Source: Holothuria scabra (taxonomy: Eukaryota; Echinodermata; Holothuroidea; Aspidochirotida; Holothuriidae). Taken from it: DNA of 64,000 nucleotides. Below the pieces are notes generated by a model. It saw only the letters and a program-made list of their open reading frames with translations. It was not told where the DNA came from and ran no database searches. Shown here piece by piece: positions 11,621-21,902 of the stretch. Each line of letters starts with the position of its first letter. The first letter of the stretch is position 1. The stretch covers positions 28,166,222-28,230,221 of the forward strand of contig CM074195.1 in assembly GCA_037179385.1 (NCBI GenBank), written 5' to 3'. Made by a program: the position numbers and the translations under genes.

Positions 11621-14600
11621 GAAACTTCTAAGGAAGACCTTGGTGAACAGTAGTAATTACAGGTGGTTTAAAGCCATGTAGGCAGTGTGCAACTACTGCT
11701 GCAAGGGCAAATAGGGTGCTTGGGTTGATCAGGAGGAATTTTAAGGGTTTTACAGTAGTAAAGAAATTGATATAAGCATCTGGTTAGACCCCATTTCGAT
11801 TATGCTGCACAGGCCTGGAGTCCCTTTTTTGGAAAAAGGACAAATTTTAAAGCAATTTCATTCTGAAGAAAGTGGTGACCACTTTGGAATTGAGAAAGAT
11901 AAGGGGAGACATGCTCCAGGTTTTCACATTTTGTTCTGAAGGGAACCCTTTGTTAGCTTGTAGTTATTTAAAGGTCCAAAGTAATCCTCGGGTTAGAGGC
12001 CATTGTAAAGATGCTTGTTAAGTCTTTTGCTAGACTTGACATTAGGAAGTTCAGTTTCTCTTCATGGGTTGTTGATGAGTGGAATAGCCTGCCTGAGTGG
12101 GTTGTTAGCTCCATATCAGTGCACTGCTTTAACTTGAAGGTAAACATTAACAAGCTTTTCCATGACTGTGGTAGAATCTTTAGAATCTTTCTGGGCTCGT
12201 TAGGTGTTGGTGGTTTGCTTTTTGTTTTCTGGGGGTTTTTGGATACAGGACATCTTATGGGGCCTTAATATCCCTTCTTTGCCCTTTAACCTTTTATGTT
12301 ATCTGTTATTTGTAATAATAAAACAGCACCCTTACCACACTCCTTAATTTTCTGAAGACTGAGATTTGAAAAAAGTTTGCAAAAAGTTTATGTTTGAATA
12401 TTCAGTATTTACGTCATGGTCTTTATCATTTGAATGTTATGTAGTTTCCGTTGTCAATTCATTTGCATATAATTTTAAGTTATGTAATAGCAAGTTAGTT
12501 GTGATAAGCTTTCTATGAGTTGAGGAGAGTAAAGGGTTAACTTGCATTTAAACATTATGGTACTTTACTTGAGTGGATCTTCTCATGCTGCAAATCATGG
12601 AATGCATGTTTCTACTCTCCCCATAAATGGATGTGCAAGACCAAGAAGATTTTTTGTTCCATCCATATTTCATTTATTTTAGAAAACCCCCTCTTTATTT
12701 ATTAATGCCTTTCAAAAATACACAACCTGTACTGTAAAGAAGAGAGGAATCATTTTGAATACCCATTTTATATGTCCCTATCCTACACTTTGGACACCTG
12801 GCCAAGAAAACTTTGTCAACAGCTGGTTGGTCAGGGATTCAGGAAGAAGCACAAAAAAGTGGGGATTGATTACTGCTAAACCCCAAGTCCATATTGATTC
12901 TGTCCTACAGTAGGCTCCAGTTTCAAGTGGGTTCAGGGGGATAATGGCTTGCTTCAAGACCCCAGTAAGTGCAATTTGAAAGTTGAAAGGCAATTTATTT
13001 GTGTAAGTTTACATGTTCAACCAAGATATTGATTTTTTTTTCAGTTTTTATGGAAATAAAAAGGCAGGGAGAATCTACCCACCTTCTTTTGGAAACTTTT
13101 GGAAATGGGGAGAAAATCCACCTTCCCCCCCTCCCCACCCCCTTCTGCCAGAAACACTGAATGGTACTGTACATTATAGTGCAAGAAGTTGTTAATAGTT
13201 TAAATTGGTTTGTATGAGCAGCTATTAATTTGTGTTTAATTTTAGAATAATGGAACAGTAAAAATGTAAATGCAGGAATGTTTTCAGATATACTTATGGT
13301 TGTGTTTTATAGGTGATGCCAGAGTTGCAGAACCACAGTACAACCTGCCTAATTGTTCATGGTATAAAGACTTGGCATGTTGTCTTAGGACAGAGGTGAC
13401 TTCAGTCCTGGGAAGTATGTACATGATTCACTCCAGTACCAAGGCATGTAGAGCAAGACTCAACTACATGATGTGTTACTTCTGTAGTCCAGACCAACAT
13501 AAGTGGTATGACAAAGGGTATGTTGTAATATTGTCGTCTTTTTATTTTTTTGGAAGTTGTATCAGGATGAAGTAAACCTTCATGTACACCATTTGATGAT
13601 AAGCAGATTATAAGATCCCATGCATGGACATTTAATCCAGCCTTGCTATAGCCATATATAGCCTATTTAGTGGATGAAATTAGTTACAGTCAAAAGTAGG
13701 CCTATCTGAATGACATGACTAATGGTGAAACATACTGATAACCCAGAACAATGGTTGAGCCCAGCAGGGCACAAGACCCAATGCATTTTTATGGAGGTCA
13801 AGTGCATTTTAGGCCATCGGAGGTCAAAAGAGCAACATCTTGTAAACATCATATTTCATACATGGGACTTACATGAATCTCACTTTGTGGATGGGCAGGG
13901 CTGGACCTATATTGCTGTAAGTCAATAATTTCTGTCTTTTTGTTGGGGTATCATGTTGTGTAGGGTCATCATAGAGAAAAGTGTTGGATTGATCTTGTTA
14001 ACACTTTTTTAATACTCTGTCATGCAGGGAAAGTTGAAGCAACTCAAACTTAATATGTTGGTGATCCATGCTGAGTATATGTGATGTCAGTTGATTTCAA
14101 AGGAGATCATTTGAGGCCACCAGAGGTCAAAAACTTGGTAACTTGACAAACGTTTCAAATAGGGAATTTATGCTGAATTTCATGCTTAGCATGTGGATGA
14201 ACTACTCTGTTTAATGATCCCTCTTGTTTTCAGTGGCTTGTTGTCAACTGAGGTCACATTCACCAAAGGTCAGGCTAACACTTTCATAAAAAGTAAATGT
14301 TGGGTAGAGAAATGATCATTAATAACAATAGCTTCAAATATTGATGGCCCACATTAAGTGGAAATCAAAAGTCATTGGATATCAAAAGTGTATTATTATT
14401 ATAATATGGTGATAGCAATAAAAACTAAATATTGAGTAGAGAAATGATCGTTAATAACATACTTAATATATGAATGGTCCACATAAAGTGGAAATCAAAA
14501 GTCATTGGATATCAAAAGCAAGTTATTATCATAATATGGTGTTAGCAATAAAAACTAAATATTGGGTAGAAAAATGATCATTAATAACTTACTTTAAATA

Positions 14601-17600
14601 TGAATGGTCCACATTAAGTGGAAATCAAAAGTCAAATATTGAGTAGAGAAATGATCATTAATATAATATACTTTAAATATGAATGGTCCACATTAAGTGG
14701 AAATCAAAAGTCATTGGATATCAAAAGTTTATTATTATGGTGTTAGCAATAAAAACTAAATATTGGGTAGATAAATGATCATTAATAACATATTATAAAT
14801 ATGAATGGTCCACATTAAGTTAGCCTGTGGAGCAGACTCTGTAGTAGCTGAAAGATGGTGCTCTCTCAAAATCATAATACACCTCTCTAAACAGTATAAT
14901 ATTACAGAGTCTGCAAACCTTCGTCCAGTTTCCATTTACAGGAATCGCCCATTTTGAGGGACGAATTAGTAAACATGAGATGGTCACGTAGTGATCGAAA
15001 CAAGCAGCAATTAGTGTTTTTTGGTACATACAACTGATACAACAAACAGGGAACAACCTAATTAGCTTTTGTAGGTGGAAAATGTGTACCAGGCCATACG
15101 TTTGATACATCAATATTACCTATTAAGGAGATATAATTTAGTATTTTAATTTTTGTTGTGATGTCATATTTGGTGGTCTTAAATGAGATTCACTAGAAAG
15201 TTGGCAGGCTATTGTATGCCGTAGGTATGTCAGTTCTTAGTTGGGAATGTCGATTGTTCGATAGTGAAGCCGTTGAAAGACTCATAGTATTATTTATAGT
15301 AGCGAAAGTAAGATATGTGAATGTAGTAGTTGAAATGCAAACACAATAGCCTGCTTATATCAGGTTAACATTAAGTGGAAATCAAAAGTTAATGGATATC
15401 AAAAGTTTATTATTATCATAATGTGGCATTAGCCAAACCCCTAGCTTCATTGAAAGGGGAGCAGGGAGAAGTTGGAGAACATAACAGAAGGGCACACTTT
15501 CTGTATGCACAGTATTTTATGTCTAAAGGGCTGCACACCATCAGCTACTGTAGAGAAGACTTTCAAAAGCTTCTTATATAGTTTTACTGATATCATATTC
15601 TTGAACTGCACAAATATGTTAGCAGCACTTGCTTCAAAGACAAAGGACTGATTTAAAGAGTCTAGACAGAGAATTTAACAGTGCCCTCCTCCGTAGGATC
15701 TATCCATTTTATGATACGCACCCAACTTGAAAAATTAGAATGGGGTAGGGTCTGGGAGAAGGGATAAGGTGCAGAATGACATTCACATGAGGTGGCAAGG
15801 TGGGACTCAATAATAGGAGAGTGGTAGACCTGCCTCATTTCCATAATTTACATTTCCATGTCAAGGAATGACAAATCGTTGGGATTCTAGTCCAGAGTCA
15901 GAGATCTTCTGTACACACGCATTGCAACCATTTAAACATGCTCTGCACTTTTACATAGTTATCCAAAACCAGAAAAGGTTAGTTTTCTTATAATTAAAGG
16001 AAGTTGTTTCTAAACTGAGACACTTCCAGTTATTCCAACCTACTCTCTTTTAGCCCCTCCCACAACTTTCTAAAATTCAGTCTCATCCAGAAAACCAGTC
16101 CTACAGTAATTTATTGCTTCAGGGTAGGTGAACAAGACCCCAATATGTAATCAAAATACTCACAGTGCTTGCTGTGTGGTATGAGCTGCAGTCCTCTGAA
16201 TCCTTTGAATTTGTTGTCAATCATAGAGCTGATCATTTGGGAATTTCTTTTAAGTTTCCCTAAAATTGTAGTTTGGAGTGAAAATTGACTTTCTTTGAGA
16301 TGGGTATGAGGCTATGAGCATTGTGTTGGAACAAAAACTCATTATTTTTAAGTTACAACAATAAGCCAGTTTGGTAATTCATTTTGGTGGCTGTGCACAT
16401 GCCCACATCATTCAAATCGTTGGGATTTATATACAAACCAATCCGAAACCTACAACACATATTCCAAAATTGGAGTGAGCATGAAAATTTGGTAAAATCA
16501 TTCTCTTTTAATCCATCCATAATGTACTGTAAGGAGGGATCTCAAGTGTGGTTTTGTGCAATGGATCTTGTCTCATGTGTTTTTTTGGTGTAAAAATTTG
16601 AATTTTGACCTGCCGCTAGTAGCACTGAGACACCTATCCTCGTTCAATTTGGGAAGATACTTAGAAAGCGTTGTATGCATGTACTGAAGAAAAGAAGGGA
16701 ACACTGTACGCTACGCACTGAGCTCAGTGTGTTTATCCCATGATGCTGTGTCCCACAATTCCATGTGGCAGGAATGACAGAACTAGCTTATTTGATTTTA
16801 AAGGGGAAGTTTAAGCAAAAATTTAATTTTCATATGTGAAAGAGGAACCAAGTCTACACAATGAGGTGAAAGTTTCATTCAATTCGGGCATGATTTCGTA
16901 AGATATCAGTAAATGAAGTGAGTAGATTTGTGTTCAAAAGTGAATTTGAGGACAGCAGAGCTTATCACTTCCTCACATTGACAAGGAATGTTTTGTTTCC
17001 CTTTGTTTTATCAGACTGTTGTGTTGTCCTTGAAGTTTATAGGAGTATGACCTCCCTGTGGTGCGGGGTCGTCACCACACCGGTCGGCGCTGGTCGGGAC
17101 TAACCTGCACTGGACATTGCCGACCGGTACAACACCTAAAATGCAAGGCTTCCAACCAGCACAAAAATGATCTTTTATTCTAAAAAATAAAGGAATTGAC
17201 ATAAGCCTATAGTTGAAAAATTAAATGGGTAAAAAATGAGATGGATTCCATGGGGGGTAGGGTGAGGAACAAATGTTGAGTCAGATGTTTAGCCCGCACT
17301 CAAATTGGGCTGGTGACAACCGTGCTGTGGAGGATGCAAAGTTTGTAAAATTCCTATGCAATCACATTTTAATAATATCAGATTTCAATGCAAATTTCAC
17401 CAAAATGCTCAGAAAGTACCCCTCTATCATACAGCATACCAAATCCTGTTGTGACCTAAAACCCATCTTTTAATATATTCTTTCTCCGGCAGAAAGGTAA
17501 ACATCTGCTCATCGTTTTGCAACGATACTTTCAAGGAGTGCAAGACATCTATGTTAGAGAACCTGGCCATTGGGGACATGTTCAAAAGTGGAACAGAGTT

Positions 17601-17754
17601 CTGTGAGGCAAACAATTTTGAAATAGTCCCAGGAAAAGACCACTGCTTTGACTTTGACCCCACTGTCTTTAGCGGCTCCAGTAGGATGGCCCTGTACTAT
17701 TTGCTGGTGAATTTCTTGTCCTCATCCTGTTTGGCTTTTGTTGCCCTATTCTAG
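8529..17754 (+). CDS. Secreted folate-receptor-like cysteine-rich protein, probably GPI-anchored (three exons)
   Basis: Exons 8529-8628, 13313-13517 and 17493-17754 join in frame (donors GTAAGT and GTATGT; acceptors TTTTATAG and CTCCGGCAG) into 188 aa. Order: signal peptide (about residues 1-23), Cys-rich ectodomain with 13 cysteines, and a C-terminal hydrophobic tail (YYLLVNFLSSSCLAFVALF) after a Ser/Gly spacer, as in GPI-anchored proteins. The pattern C..W..LACC, then C(8)CYFCSPDQ, then NICSSFCNDTFKEC and GTEFCEANNF fits the folate-receptor / riboflavin-binding fold (Pfam Folate_rec). I infer that family from the cysteine spacing and the CSP motif; the ligand is unknown. N-glycosylation sequons NCS and NDT are present. 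Start is uncertain: in-frame ATGs at 8502 (197 aa) and 8439 are also possible; 8529 was chosen because it gives the most typical signal peptide. Divergent from ALG3. No clear AATAAA was seen just past the stop. Confidence 0.8.
10206..10438. mobile_element. MITE with long imperfect terminal inverted repeats
   Basis: The left arm (GTTAGAACAGGTTCTAAATT and flanks) and the reverse complement of the right arm (GTTTGAACAGGTCCTAAATC) align over about 55 bp. ATTATA flanks both ends (10200-10205 and 10439-10444) as a candidate target duplication. Lies in intron 1 of the folate-receptor-like gene. Confidence 0.65.
10690..10850. mobile_element. Family B MITE, partial copy
   Basis: Contains AAAGATACTTTGAAGAGAAA and the right-end ACAAGTTTGGGG...ACTGCTCTT block shared by the family. 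Confidence 0.55.
10966..11180. mobile_element. Family B MITE copy
   Basis: Left end TTTAAGGGCAAGAACAGTCA, core GATACTTTGAAGAGAAATAA, right end AATAAGTTTGGGGCACCTTT. Ends resemble TTAA-flanked copies elsewhere. Confidence 0.6.
11596..11620. repeat. (AT)n microsatellite
   Basis: Uninterrupted AT dinucleotide run of about 25 bp in intron 1 of the folate-receptor-like gene. Confidence 0.9.
11650..12290 (+). pseudogene. CR1/L2-like LINE 3' end (reverse-transcriptase C-terminus remnant)
   Basis: Recognisable plus-strand blocks in changing frames: ATTAARANRVLGLIR-like near 11690, VRPHFDYAAQAWSP near 11790, then RLDIRKFSFSSWVVDEWNSL and a PEWVV..SV..F segment (12035-12145). These are the conserved C-terminal motifs of CR1/L2/Rex-type ORF2. 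Stops and frameshifts make it inactive. It ends close to a possible tail signal (AATAATAAAA near 12315). Confidence 0.75.
13313..13517 (+). CDS. Folate-receptor-like gene exon 2
   Basis: 205 nt. Carries NCSWYKDLACC, KACRARLNYMMCYFC and SPDQHKWYDK. This is the core of the disulphide-rich domain and the main evidence for the family call. The donor is placed at GTATGT so that the frame joins exon 3 as DKGKVNICSSFC. Confidence 0.85.
13780..14275. repeat. Degenerate relatives of the 145-bp satellite monomer
   Basis: Contains GGAGGTCAAGTGCATTTTAG, GGAGGTCAAAAG and CCACCAGAGGTCAAAAACTT, plus CTTGTAAACATCATATTTCA, in the same order as in the arrays at 21.9 and 26.8 kb but strongly diverged. About three decayed units in intron 2. 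Confidence 0.5.
14290..15440. repeat. AT-rich tandem repeat, about 124-132 bp unit
   Basis: Repeats of GGGTAGAGAAATGATCATTA ... CCACATTAAGTGGAAATCAA ... TTGGATATCAAAAG ... GTTAGCAATAAAAACTAAAT. Unit starts at 14302, 14434, 14564, 14641 (shortened unit) and 14765, with a last partial unit after 15368. Split by the 547-bp insertion at 14821-15367. Confidence 0.85.
14821..15367. mobile_element. 547-bp insertion with perfect 9-bp target duplication (MULE-like, non-autonomous)
   Basis: ACATTAAGT occurs directly before (14812-14820) and after (15368-15376), and removing the insert restores the tandem repeat exactly. Ends are TAGCCTG and, reverse-complemented, TAACCTG, so the terminal inverted repeat is short and imperfect. 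An internal inverted pair GCAGACTCTGTA / TACAGAGTCTGC lies near the left end. A 9-bp duplication is typical of Mutator-like elements. No transposase is encoded. Confidence 0.75.
16010..16295. mobile_element. Family A MITE, diverged copy
   Basis: Blocks CCAGTTATTCCAACCTACTC, AGCCCCTCCCACAACTTTCT, ATTGCTTCAGGGTAGGTGAA and GAGCTGATCATTTGGGAATT follow the family order. Confidence 0.55.
17078..17128. repeat. GC-rich inverted repeat
   Basis: ACCGGTCGGC and GCCGACCGGT form a perfect 10-bp stem in an otherwise AT-rich intron. Possibly a remnant of a small foldback element. Confidence 0.5.
17493..17754 (+). CDS. Folate-receptor-like gene exon 3 (terminal)
   Basis: 262 nt after acceptor CTTTCTCCGGCAG. 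Carries CSSFCNDTFKEC, GTEFCEANNFEIVPGKDHC, FDFDPTVFSGSS and the hydrophobic C-terminus, ending at TAG 17752-17754. Confidence 0.85.
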
Positions 17755-18157
17755 AAAGACATTTCCTGCTGTTTATTTTCTTGTTCAACTTTCTCTAGAA
17801 AACCAACTGCCTTCACCTTGTTTTCTTTTCACTTGTTTGTACTTTTATCATTAGTTTTTTTTTTTCTTTTGAAGAGTATTTATAACAAATACTAGTATTT
17901 TATGTCTTTTAAATTTGAGCATTTCACAGTGTGTATGGCCTAGTCCTTTCAGAGAGCCAAAACTTATGTCATTTTGCAATTCAGGTCTGATGTTAGAAGA
18001 AAAGAAAATGGAAATCAGTGGGATGTGTGAACCACAAAATTTTCCAAAGTCTCAGGTTTAAATTGAAGCAGGCACATAGTTATTTGTTTGTATGTGGTAT
18101 GGAAAAATAAGGGTAAAATTTTTTGGATAGTCACACTTTGGGGAGTGAAGGTTAGGG

Positions 18158-18558
18158 CACGGACTTTCTATACATGGACAGAGCATACTACACTGTACAG
18201 TAGATTGTCGCTACCGTACGTGTGAGAAAAAGCGCACCAAGATAGCCATCTGCTATGGTTTTGTGTGAAAGTGTGGACTTGCTCAAGTACACCCGCATAT
18301 TTTGCAAGAAAATTGAAATATTTTTGAAATATGGCAAGGTAAGGTCTAGATCACTTCATGTATTGCAGGAATATGATATTCTTTCCCATTCAAGTTTAAC
18401 TTTTGCTTAAAATATTACAGAGTGGTCATCAAATCAGAGGATCCATAGCTTCAAGGGGGCCATCTTGGTGCGACTTTTTTGTCCCAGTCGGTGGCGACGA
18501 TCTGTGGATATTACTGTAGGTACATGTTACATGCTCTGTCCATGTATATTAGCCTGTG
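18158..18558. mobile_element. Family C hAT-like MITE, copy 1
   Basis: Terminal inverted repeats CACGGACTTTCTATACATGG... and CACAGGCTAATATACATGG..., both continuing ACAGAGCAT. Flanked by GTTAGGG (18151-18157) and GTTAGGT (18559-18565). About 400 bp, non-coding, starting 0.4 kb past the stop codon of the folate-receptor-like gene. Confidence 0.8.
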
Positions 18559-18565
18559 GTTAGGT

Positions 18566-21500
18566 CATACTTTTCCTGCTTTTATCAATTCAGGTTAACA
18601 AGGGAAGCCAGGCATTTTCAGGAGAAAAGATGCTATGCAGTGACATTTTGACAGATTACATGTCATACAGTGTCTGATGTTGTAAAAAAACACATTTCAT
18701 TGTTCCTTTTAGTCCAGAACTTCATCAACCTCACTCCCCTCTTCAGACCCACCCCCACTCCTTCTGTACTAGTTGAGGACTTAATTTTTAGAATGACATG
18801 GCAAGAATTAGTTGTTTAAGCTATGCAAGTATACTTGCAAAGAAATTATGCACACTATCACTACATCGCACACATTTACGAGTTCAACGCTATAATGTTG
18901 TGGGAGTGCAGAAATCTTTATAAATTGTAGTTGTAAAGTTTTGAAAAATTTTGGAGGCTCCATGCAGCCTCTTGCCGGAGAAGTATATGTTTGCGAAATG
19001 TAGCAAAGTGAGTATTCATTAATTGTAGTGCAATAATAAGTAATGTGCAATTGTGTAGGGTTTGATAGAGGATAGTACCTGTAGTCTAGTTGTAGAAAAG
19101 TGTGCTCACACCATTGGATTTTCGACTTTGGCAATCAAACTTGACAGAGCCACTGAGCCAGTGTCAGTTCATCCAGGCAGGCATCAACAGGTGGGTGCCC
19201 CCATATTGGCCATCATGCACTTGTTTAAAGTTTTAGGGTATATACCCTAAAATCTGTCATTTGAATATAGTGCTTACCATTTTGCATCTCAGTGCTCTCC
19301 AATTAGCAAAAATTTTCCAAAGTGGAAGGACACCCCTATACCCTCCCCCCAAGACAGCAATCAATCAATGCTTCTACTAATGAAAACTGCTGAATGACGA
19401 CCCCCCCCCCCCCTTCAAGGAACGTCATTTATATTGGAATAAAAATGGATAGGCATACCCATGTATATCATAATTTACATCTTAGTCTTAGACTTAGAAT
19501 CATATGGCAACATTTTTCTTGAGAATAATTTGTTTTAATTACTTTTAAATGGGGTTTTAATGTACCATAAAGTTATGGAAGGAGACTTCTGAGGTAATAT
19601 GAGAGTCTAATGTGGATAATTTTTAAAAATTGGTTGGGGAAGACTTTTCTTTCAAAAATGTCTTGAACTGTCATTGTACTGAGACACCACAAACTTATGT
19701 ATCAAAACTAAACACAATATTTCACTTTTCTTGTTTTTATCATAAAGTAGGGCATAGTTTTTGTTTGTTTTGTTGTATTTATGATTCTTTTTTGGTATGA
19801 GTGTATTTGATGGTATAACCCTGGCATCACAATTGGGATTGACGGATGTTTATCTCCTTTGCAATTTTTTTTTTTCACTCTCTTGTCCTCAGTCTTTCTT
19901 ACAGTGCACTTTTTACAGACATGTACATTTATCAAAGAAGTTGTTCAGGCTATAGCTATTAAAAAATTCCTCAGTGAGTTGTACACTGTTTCTTGTAATT
20001 TCAATTTGAAAGTACCCCCGTTAAGGGGGTTAGCTCACATCTACTCCCTCAGTACAATGCAGCCCCACTCATCTCCCTAAGGGGGTTAGCTCACACCTAT
20101 TCCCTCAATACAATGCAGCCAGCCCTACTCATCTCGTCATGATGTTTGGGCCTAGTGCTGCCAGTGGGTGATGTGAAGAGTGCAAAAACAATTTAAATAC
20201 AGGGTATAAAATGCAGTATTTTGCAGGAGTATTTCATGTGCAATAGCTTTAATATATTGGTCTATGCCTCAATTATGTATATATACTGGTACTTTTTAGT
20301 GAACAAAAGCTTAACTTTATTTTAGCTCAAAGATAAAAAGAAATAATATGGTATAAGTTGCATATATTCCAGTGGTAATTTTACAAAATATGATAGCATC
20401 AGTTGAGAAAAGTTTTTTATTATGAAGGTAATGCTCATTTCAGTAATTTACTGTGTTTCAGAGATGGACAAAAGCACAAAAGGAAATTGCAAGGTGAAAG
20501 AGCCATGTTTTGCCATCAAGGGTATTTTATTATTTAGCCTTTGTCAAGTAGATTAAGGTAACCAATTCAATCTATGGAAAGCAATACTTCAGATTTTTAC
20601 ATCAAAACATCTAAACAACGATTCTTCTTTTGCAGGCATTATTTATTTATTGAATGTTAAAATATTTTAAAAATTGTGAAATTTGTTAAAGTAGTCAGTT
20701 GGATGGACAGTTTTAAAGAGTGAGTGAGTACTTGCATGTTTATTGGATAGTTTTCAATATTTTATGAAAAGACCATGTTCAAGTAATAAGGACCTGGATT
20801 TGAAAAACTTCTAATGTTGACTTTAGGATGACCTTCTGTCTCTTAAGTTGTAGTTGTCCGAAAGAAAATATGATTTTCTGTATGGAAATTTTCATAGATG
20901 CCATTTGAATTTCACTTTTGCCACATTTTGTTTTATCGTTAGAAAGAAACAACGTATGACTTCTTGGCTTTAAATTGCCTCTTACAATGTAAGTTGAAAT
21001 TAGAGACTTTGCTGACTGCAGTTTGTAATGAAAGATGGGTCAAAGCTCAAGTCAGGCTTTGTTATGTTAGAGGGGTACTTGATCTAAGCAATGTTGGGAA
21101 ATTTTCATTCAAATGTGGTTCTCAAAATGACAGCAGCTAAAATTGTTTCATTTTCAAGGTAGCGAACTTGAAGCAAGCATATGTGGTATCACATACTCAC
21201 TTTGATGAGCAGCCCTTTGCAAAATTCTTAAAACTTCACTACCAGTTTGTCCTCAACAATAACCTGAAATTTGAAAAATGGTGGCATGAGAACATTACAA
21301 ACATTACATTTCTCAATAGGACAACCTATATCTATTAACATCAAGGTCAACAAAACAACCTGCAAAAACAAAAGCAAGCAAACATTCCTAATCTATGATT
21401 TTCTGTACTCAAGATCACCTTGTAATTACTGTGTTCGCTGTTATCTCTTTGTACCTCGTTATAAAACAGGGCCCCTGATATATGGCCTAAATGTAGTCAT

Positions 21501-21780
21501 TTTCAGTTGGTTAACATTCAGTATGACATGGCAAATACCTACTGTTTTTATCGTTGTCAAGTTTTCTGGCTTCTTGCTGCTGTCCAGGATTTTCAACTCT
21601 TGGTGTGCCCTGGGAAAACGTGCAATCTCTTTGATGTAAGGAGGCATCCTTGTGGAGTATGTACCATTTTGTTATAAAATAATTGCATTGCATGATTAAG
21701 AAATCTTTGGGTTATTTTCTTCCAATGTTAGACAATATAATTGTCCCATGGTAAAGTTGCATTTTACAGTTATATCAAAT
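18566..21780. other. Intergenic, mostly unassigned
   Basis: No gene recognised. It holds a poly-C run at about 19401-19412, two copies of a 56-bp unit at 20022-20130 (GGGGGTTAGCTCACA... ACAATGCAGCC), and a weak relative of foldback family D near 21090-21200 (GAAATTTTCATTCAAATGTG, GCGAACTTGAAGCAAGCATA). Open frames such as 21271-21639 have no recognisable family. Confidence 0.6.
20022..20130. repeat. 56-bp tandem duplication
   Basis: TAAGGGGGTTAGCTCACA at 20022 recurs at 20078, followed in both copies by near-identical CTCCCTCAGTACAATGCAGC / TTCCCTCAATACAATGCAGC. Confidence 0.8.
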
Positions 21781-21837
21781 TTTGCAGCTTTTTGATTCCT
21801 TGCCGAAGGCAGGCAAGGAATCTATGCGATGGTGATG

Positions 21838-21890
21838 TCATGTGTATGTGTGTGTGGGTGTGTGTATGTGTGTGTGTGTGTGTGTATGTG
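21838..21890. repeat. (TG)n microsatellite at the left of array 1
   Basis: About 50 bp of TG/TGTA repeats immediately before TGTGACACTTTGG, the entry to the tandem array. The same placement is seen at 26748-26768. Confidence 0.9.
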
Positions 21891-21902
21891 ACACTTTGGC
21901 TT

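Noticed and set aside
20452..20522. Possible small exon after TGTGTTTCAG with an in-frame ATG (MDKSTKGNCKVK...)
   Set aside because: Acceptor and donor are plausible, but there is no neighbouring exon to join and no family match.
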